A stretch of DNA of 22,203 bases from a bacterium (GTDB lineage Bacteria > UBA9089 > JASEIO01). Where the stretch lies: contig JASEIO010000026.1 in assembly GCA_030017475.1 (NCBI GenBank), positions 1 through 22,203 on the forward strand, written 5' to 3'. A model generated the notes under the pieces. That model saw only the letters and a program-made list of their open reading frames with translations. It ran no database searches and was not told the DNA's origin. Within the stretch, counting starts at the first letter, position 1. Every line of letters begins with the position of its first letter. A program made the translations under genes and the position numbers. Positions 17,675-22,203 of this stretch are shown here, one piece after another.

Positions 17675-18676
17675 ATGGCGAGGGTGAATTTTAAACCACA
17701 GAGAGTACAGAAATTGTTGAAATTATTATACTTATGGATTTTAAAATTAGAGGGACCGCTGTTTCGTAGGTTCTTTCTCCTGCTCACTACTCACTGTCTA
17801 CTTTTCACTCTCATGATTGGATGTGGAAATAAAGGGAAGGAGACTTTGACCATTATTCATGCTGGGTCATTAACAGTTCCATTTAGAGAGTTGGAAGGTG
17901 CGTTTGAAAGATTATATGATATAGATGTAAGACGGGATGTTTCTGGAAGTTTAAGTTGTGTCCGTAAAATAACTGAACTCCAAAAATCCGCAGATTTGAT
18001 TGCCCTATCAGATCACACCCTCTTCCGCGATCTATTGATACCTCGCTTTGTAGATAATTATATCCCATTTGCTAAAAATGAGATGGTTATTGTTTATACA
18101 GATAAATCGATCTATGCAGAAGAGATCAATGCAAATAATTGGTATGAGGTTCTTACAAGAGGAAAGGTTAGGCTGGCCCATTCTGATCCGAATTGTGACC
18201 CTTGCGGTTATAGGGCATTATTGGTCTGGAAGTTAGCTGAGAAACATTATAAAATCTTAGGATTATATGATATGTTAAAGAGGAACTGTCCTGAAAAGAA
18301 CATAAGACCAAAAGAGACGGATTTAGTTGCCTTAATAGAGGTAGGAGAAATTGACTATGCCTTTATTTATAGATCAATAGCCAAACAACATAGGTTAAAA
18401 TTTATTGAACTTCCACCGGAAATCAATTTGAGTGAAAAGGACTTTGCGGATTTCTATAAAGAGGTAGGTATTAGGATAAAAGGAAAAAGACAAAATGAAC
18501 TTATAGAAAAACATGGAGAGCCGATTGTCTATGGAATTGGTATTTTAAAGGATGCCTTAAACAAAGAGGCTGCCTCATCCTTTATAGAATTTCTCTTAAG
18601 TGATAAAGGAAAGGAGATAATAAGGGAATGTGGGCAAAAACCAATCTTAAAATCCTCCTTCTGCACGGAGGAATAG
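17675..18676 (+). CDS. wtpA: WtpA-like tungstate/molybdate-binding lipoprotein (orphan)
   Basis: The mature part resembles substrate-binding proteins of the WtpA branch of ModA-like proteins: IIHAGSLTVPFRELE (about 60-74), DVSGSLSCVRKITEL, FAKNEMVIVYTDKS, NNWYEVL and DPNCDPCGYRALL (171-183). The N-terminus has arginines, a hydrophobic stretch (FFLLLTTHCLLFTLMIG) and a lipobox-like cysteine (C50), so it is probably a membrane-anchored lipoprotein. Carboxylate D175 is kept, but position 231 is Ile in YAFIYRS, where archaeal WtpA, as I recall it, has Glu. No permease or ATPase gene is adjacent. The start is uncertain: ATG 17675 has no ribosome-binding site, and TTG 17714 (13 codons on) is preceded by GAGAG at a good distance. 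The ligand is inferred from family resemblance. Confidence 0.82.
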   Translation: MARVNFKPQRVQKLLKLLYLWILKLEGPLFRRFFLLLTTHCLLFTLMIGCGNKGKETLTIIHAGSLTVPFRELEGAFERLYDIDVRRDVSGSLSCVRKITELQKSADLIALSDHTLFRDLLIPRFVDNYIPFAKNEMVIVYTDKSIYAEEINANNWYEVLTRGKVRLAHSDPNCDPCGYRALLVWKLAEKHYKILGLYDMLKRNCPEKNIRPKETDLVALIEVGEIDYAFIYRSIAKQHRLKFIELPPEINLSEKDFADFYKEVGIRIKGKRQNELIEKHGEPIVYGIGILKDALNKEAASSFIEFLLSDKGKEIIRECGQKPILKSSFCTEE

Positions 18677-19699
18677 TGATACATCATGTGTCAATCGGAG
18701 GATCCTTTCGGCCACGTCTTTTGACAAAGAACCTAAACCACAACTTGGGGTAATAAGGGATCGGGATAAAATAAGCCCCTCATCAATCCCTTTATTTTTT
18801 AAAGGTTTTATTCCACGAAATAGCCTCTTTACTAAATCTTCAACATTCTCATTTAATGCATTTTCTCCTGAGGTAGGAACAATACCGAAGGCGAGACTTC
18901 CACCTTTCTTTAAAAATCTATTTAACTCCGCAGGATAAAGAACCATTGTCTCTAAAAAGTTATAGGCATCAAAACTGATTATGTCTACCGATGTCGCCAT
19001 TAAGACTGACCAATCCGTATTCCCACAGCAGTGAATGCCAACTATACATCCTTTTTCCTTAACAGGTTCTATTACATCATTTAACCACCTCACTACATCT
19101 TCCCTCTTAATGTTAATATATGCAGAGCCAAGTGCTGATAGATAAGGCTCATCAAAAAAGATAATCTCCTTTGTATCAAGTCCAAGTTTCTTGAAGCACT
19201 CCACTTGCCAGATTGCCTTCATAGCCAATCCTTTAATAATTGCGTCTCGTAACCCTTGATTATAAAGAATCGCCCTTTCGTGCTGATCAGTACAGGTAAG
19301 TCCAAGACTAATAGGACCAGTTACCTGACCTTTAATAAACTGCAGGGTAGCTGGTCTATTTTCCCTCAAGTAATCTAACATAGCATAAAATCCTTCACTA
19401 TCCTCTTTGCGTATAGCAAAATATTCTATATCAGAGGCTAAATATCTATCATAAAATCTCTCTAACTCTTCCTCTACACCGAGGGAGGTGTCAAAATAGA
19501 CCTTATCTTTATCCGGGGTTATCTTCACGCAAGGTAAATTTTGTACATATTGCCTATACATATTCTCGTTTATCCTTCTCTTAGGTAGTTGAGGCCAAAA
19601 TGGTATCTCTGGAAAACACCCTAAGATTAACTCACAGACTCTCTCTATACCTTGATGAGGAAGACTCCCAATTGCAGTAGCTAAAGAGCGAAACTCCAT
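18647..19699 (-). CDS. MetE-core-like methyltransferase (UROD/MetE superfamily)
   Basis: The 350-residue TIM-barrel protein corresponds to the catalytic half of cobalamin-independent methionine synthase. It opens with ATAIGSLPH (7-15) and has PEIPFWPQLPKR (30-41), KGQVTGPISLG (123-133) and FFDEPYL (181-187). Candidate zinc ligands are H223 and C225 (GIHCCGN), and C320 in TPSCGLG. The position of the MetE glutamate ligand appears to be D244 (ISFDAY). The N-terminal MetE domain that helps bind folate is absent, so the methyl donor may not be methyl-tetrahydrofolate-polyglutamate. Folate-independent core-MetE families (MesA-D) and corrinoid-linked methyltransferases are both possible. TAGGAGGTAAT precedes ATG 19699. 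It follows folP after 47 bp and converges on wtpA with a 30-bp overlap. Confidence 0.78.
   Translation of the reverse strand: MEFRSLATAIGSLPHQGIERVCELILGCFPEIPFWPQLPKRRINENMYRQYVQNLPCVKITPDKDKVYFDTSLGVEEELERFYDRYLASDIEYFAIRKEDSEGFYAMLDYLRENRPATLQFIKGQVTGPISLGLTCTDQHERAILYNQGLRDAIIKGLAMKAIWQVECFKKLGLDTKEIIFFDEPYLSALGSAYINIKREDVVRWLNDVIEPVKEKGCIVGIHCCGNTDWSVLMATSVDIISFDAYNFLETMVLYPAELNRFLKKGGSLAFGIVPTSGENALNENVEDLVKRLFRGIKPLKNKGIDEGLILSRSLITPSCGLGSLSKDVAERILRLTHDVSLFLRAEGGF
18653..18672 (-). terminator. Weak hairpin at the convergent wtpA / MetE-like gene ends
   Basis: TCCTCC (18653-18658) and GGAGGA (18667-18672) form a 6-bp GC-rich stem with an 8-nt loop. On the minus strand the stem is followed directly by TTTT (18652-18649), so it may help to end the minus-strand operon. 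It lies within the last codons of both converging genes. The stem is short and the U-run is only four, so this is tentative. Confidence 0.3.
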
Positions 19700-19746
19700 A
19701 TTACCTCCTATTTCTCCTCAACACAGCTATTATCTCTAAAACTATT

Positions 19747-20964
19747 CTAACCTGACTTGGTATCTTCATACGCTACACCTAACCTAATAGCATCTGTCAT
19801 TTTAGCTACCCGCACCATCTCCCGTACATCATGCACCCTTATTATATTTGCGCCATTCATTATAGATAAAGCCACAGTGGCTGCAGTACCTTCCAATCTT
19901 TCTTCAATCGGTAGATCCAATACATTACCTATTAATGACTTACGAGATGTGCCTATAAGGATTGGGTATCCTAAGCTCTTAAACTCACGCAATCTTTTAA
20001 TTATCTCTAAATTATGGGAGGTTGTTTTTCCAAATCCAATACCCGGGTCAATAATAATCTTATCCCTTTTTATCCCACTGTCCAAGGCCTCCGCAATACG
20101 ATCTTTAAAATAGGAGGTTATCTCAGAGATTACACATTTATACCTGGGCGCTTTTTGCATATCTCTGGGGGTACCTTTTATATGCATAATTATAACCGGT
20201 ACATCATACTCTGCTACTATCTCTTTCATTTCAGGGGAAAATCTTAATCCTGAGATATCGTTTACTAAATGGCATCCTAAATCTAAACAGACTTTAGCTA
20301 CTTGAGATTTGTAGGTATCTATAGAGATTGGCACCGAAATCTCATTGACCAATCTTTCAATAACTGGACGAACCCTTTTCAACTCTTCTTTGACCGTGAC
20401 CTTCTCTGCCCCAGGTCTCGTTGACTCTCCACCAACATCGATTATATCTGCACCGTCTTCCACCATCTGCTTAGCATGAAGTACTGCATGCTCTACATCA
20501 TTATACAACCCTCCATCTGCAAAGGAATCAGGGGTTACGTTTAAGATACCCATTACATAAGTTCTTTTAGATAATCTCAAACAATGTTTTCCACAATTGA
20601 GATCAAAATTCTCTTTATTATAGTTTGAAAACATATCTCTTAATTGGTTGGAAATATGAGACAAACCAAAAGGTTGACCATTTAACCTCTCTATTAATCC
20701 ATCGTATTGTTTCATGCTGCCTATCAAAAGTACATCAGTTCGCTTCGCAGAAAGATCCATTACTCCTTTAGATACCGAGGCATCTCCACCTACGGAAAGC
20801 ATCTCTTGTTTCATAATCAATGCCTGGCGTATGTCAACCCCTTCAATCTTAACTACTCTATTTATAGCCTTCTTTAACATTAGTGGAATACCTTTTGGAT
20901 GAACACCAATATCCTCCATTTCACGAATTATCTGTTTTTCATCGAATGTATCAATAATTCTCAT
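19747..20964 (-). CDS. folP: Dihydropteroate synthase with an extra N-terminal domain
   Basis: FolP condenses dihydropterin pyrophosphate with p-aminobenzoate. The DHPS domain (about 132-396) has all motifs: GILNVTPDSFADGG (139-152), DVGGESTRPGA (176-186), SIDT (214-217), DPGIGFGK (306-313), GTSRKS (338-343) and IRVHDV (375-380). An additional segment of about 130 residues precedes it, with KQEMLSVGGDASVSKGVMD (52-70) and DVLLIGSMKQYDGLIERL (77-94). A similar extension occurs in DHPS of some anaerobes such as Clostridia-type bacteria, to my recollection; its role is not known to me. Normal DHPS is about 270-290 residues, this one 405. It starts 2 nt after folE, which makes the substrate precursor pathway's first intermediate. 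Confidence 0.93.
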   Translation of the reverse strand: MRIIDTFDEKQIIREMEDIGVHPKGIPLMLKKAINRVVKIEGVDIRQALIMKQEMLSVGGDASVSKGVMDLSAKRTDVLLIGSMKQYDGLIERLNGQPFGLSHISNQLRDMFSNYNKENFDLNCGKHCLRLSKRTYVMGILNVTPDSFADGGLYNDVEHAVLHAKQMVEDGADIIDVGGESTRPGAEKVTVKEELKRVRPVIERLVNEISVPISIDTYKSQVAKVCLDLGCHLVNDISGLRFSPEMKEIVAEYDVPVIIMHIKGTPRDMQKAPRYKCVISEITSYFKDRIAEALDSGIKRDKIIIDPGIGFGKTTSHNLEIIKRLREFKSLGYPILIGTSRKSLIGNVLDLPIEERLEGTAATVALSIMNGANIIRVHDVREMVRVAKMTDAIRLGVAYEDTKSG

Positions 20965-20966
20965 AA

Positions 20967-21524
20967 TTATCCCTTGATCAATGAAAATGCCTCTGCTCGA
21001 GTAGCCTCTTTTTTAAATTCACCCCGGACCGCAGAGGTCGTTGTCATACTGCCTGGTTTCTTAACCCCACGCATAGTCATACATAAATGTTCTGCCTCTA
21101 TAACTACTAAGACACCATATGGCTTTAACATCTCCATAATTATATCCGCAATATCTGTAGTTAACCTTTCCTGGACCTGTAATCTTTTAGCCATTATCTC
21201 TACAACACGCACAAACTTTGATAAACCAACGATTTTCCCACCCTTTGGTAAATAGGCTAAATGAATCTTTCCAAAAAATGGTAGTATATGATGTTCGCAA
21301 ATGGAATAAAATGGTATATCCTTTATTATAATCATCTCTTCATGAAAATCAGGGAGGATAATCCGAAGTTCATCCTTGGGGTCTTTTGAGATCCCACTAA
21401 ATATCTCCTCATACATATCTGCCACTCGCACTGGGGTATAAACCAATCCTTCTCTTTTTGGATCTTCTCCTATCGCCTCTAAGATTAATGTAACAGCATG
21501 CTTGATCTTTTCCTTATCAATCAT
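20967..21524 (-). CDS. folE: GTP cyclohydrolase I
   Basis: FolE converts GTP to 7,8-dihydroneopterin triphosphate, the first step of folate synthesis. The 185-residue product carries the zinc site: C76 and H79 in the motif ICEHHILPF (75-83), and C148 in [12 protein letters not shown]. Further motifs are [12 protein letters not shown] (24-35), [15 protein letters not shown] and [11 protein letters not shown]. Length matches the compact bacterial type. Its ATG directly abuts the stop codon of the M23 gene, and its ribosome-binding site (AGGAGG) lies in the last two codons of that gene, so translation is probably coupled. folP follows 2 nt later. Confidence 0.96.
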   Translation of the reverse strand: MIDKEKIKHAVTLILEAIGEDPKREGLVYTPVRVADMYEEIFSGISKDPKDELRIILPDFHEEMIIIKDIPFYSICEHHILPFFGKIHLAYLPKGGKIVGLSKFVRVVEIMAKRLQVQERLTTDIADIIMEMLKPYGVLVVIEAEHLCMTMRGVKKPGSMTTTSAVRGEFKKEATRAEAFSLIKG

Positions 21525-22203
21525 TTAACCTCCTAAAGAATTGAGTTGATCTATCCTTCTCTTCTTTACCTCTTCAAACTCCTTTACATATCTTGGATCC
21601 ACTGAGCGAGCACTTGAAATATTTAACCTTAGAAAGTTAACAAATCTTCCATCCCTTATTACTCTAAAATCAAGATGGGGACCAGTAGATAATCCAGTAG
21701 AACCAACATAACCAATTACCTCTCCTTGCCTCACCCTCTTTCCACGCCTTACGCCTTTTGCATAACAGGATAGATGACCATAGGTAGTGTAGAATGAATG
21801 ATCATGACGAATCTTGATAAACCTTCCATAACCACCATTCCAACCTTGATAAACCACCTCTCCATCTCCCACTGCAACAACTGGTGTGCCAATCGGTGCT
21901 GCATAATCAATTCCTAAATGAGGTCTATAGACTTTTAAGATAGGATGGAATCTTCTATAGGAGAAGTAAGAGCTGATTCTTCGGTAGTTCAATGGAGATC
22001 TTAAGAACTTCCTCCTCAAGGATTTACCATTTAGGGTATAATAATCAGCGTGTTGTTTAGGATCTTTAAAAAAGATTGCAGTGTAATTATTACAATTACG
22101 TCTATTATATTGAGCAGCTAAGATTCTTCCATCCATTACCTTTTTACCATCTTTCTTATAGATCTCCCAAATCAGTTTAAATGTATCTTTAGGTCTTACA
22201 TCG
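21525..22203 (-). CDS. M23 (LytM-type) peptidase, OapA/Csd3-like, 5' end outside window
   Basis: The frame stays open to the window edge (about 22 further codons upstream of the first ATG at 22136), so the true N-terminus is missing. The visible part has a segment typical of Csd3/OapA-like proteins (VRPKDTFKLIWEIYKKDGKKV, DGRILAAQY, DYYTLNGKSLRRKFLRSP), which suggests a multi-domain cell-wall hydrolase. The LytM core follows: HLGIDYAAPIGTPV with the HxxxD zinc motif, TYGHLS, and GYVGSTGLSTGPHLDFRV. The last motif reads HLD where LytM proteins have HxH, so the third zinc ligand is Asp instead of His. It probably acts in the cell envelope, but its signal sequence is not visible. It is upstream of and abutting folE. 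Confidence 0.88.
   Translation of the reverse strand, partial: DVRPKDTFKLIWEIYKKDGKKVMDGRILAAQYNRRNCNNYTAIFFKDPKQHADYYTLNGKSLRRKFLRSPLNYRRISSYFSYRRFHPILKVYRPHLGIDYAAPIGTPVVAVGDGEVVYQGWNGGYGRFIKIRHDHSFYTTYGHLSCYAKGVRRGKRVRQGEVIGYVGSTGLSTGPHLDFRVIRDGRFVNFLRLNISSARSVDPRYVKEFEEVKKRRIDQLNSLGG

Overview
The window reads as a chromosomal housekeeping segment from a low-GC bacterium, judged by eye to be about 40% GC or lower. Genes are tightly packed and often overlap. TTG and GTG starts are used, and Shine-Dalgarno sites are strong (AGGAGG types). No tRNA, rRNA, CRISPR array, insertion sequence or phage gene is visible. A lipoprotein-type binding protein and an OapA/Csd3-like M23 peptidase hint at a diderm, uncultured-lineage bacterium, but the sequence does not settle the phylum.

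Region 1 (1-15474, + strand) is one long co-directional cluster of 15 genes behind a good sigma70-like promoter (TTGCAT-N17-TATAAT): rimP, nusA, infB, ylxP (DUF503), rbfA, nrnA, truB, ribF, rpsO, pnp, an M16 peptidase, ftsK/spoIIIE, pgpA, a shortened cinA (pncC type) and folC. This is the widely conserved transcription/translation/RNA-maturation cluster. Its order resembles the Bacillus-type arrangement (pnp, M16, ftsK, phosphatidylglycerol gene, cinA), without ylxR/ylxQ and with pgpA where pgsA would be expected. Gaps are mostly under 30 bp. The exception is the 86-bp rpsO-pnp spacer, which holds an 11-bp perfect stem-loop.

Region 2 (15475-17674, + strand) is the groES-groEL operon. It has its own TTGCAT-N17-TATAAT promoter, no CIRCE operator, a leader with two inverted repeats nested about one centre, and a terminator-like hairpin after groEL.

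Region 3 (17675-18676, + strand) is a solitary WtpA-like (tungstate/molybdate) binding lipoprotein without transporter partners in the window. Its signal peptide lies in a low-complexity pyrimidine-rich stretch.

Region 4 (22203-18647, - strand) is a small operon: an M23 peptidase (cut by the window edge), folE, folP with an extra N-terminal domain, and a MetE-core-like methyltransferase that converges on wtpA with a 30-bp overlap. FolE, FolP and (on the other strand) FolC are three folate-pathway enzymes. The MetE-like protein may connect them to methyl transfer.

I do not see a wholly new multi-gene system. The most interesting signals are small: a 12-14 bp perfect hairpin inside rbfA with a GGGAGG loop, the rpsO-pnp hairpin, the nested dyads upstream of groES, the uncharacterised N-terminal domain of FolP, the N-terminally trimmed CinA, and the orphan WtpA with an altered putative ligand position.
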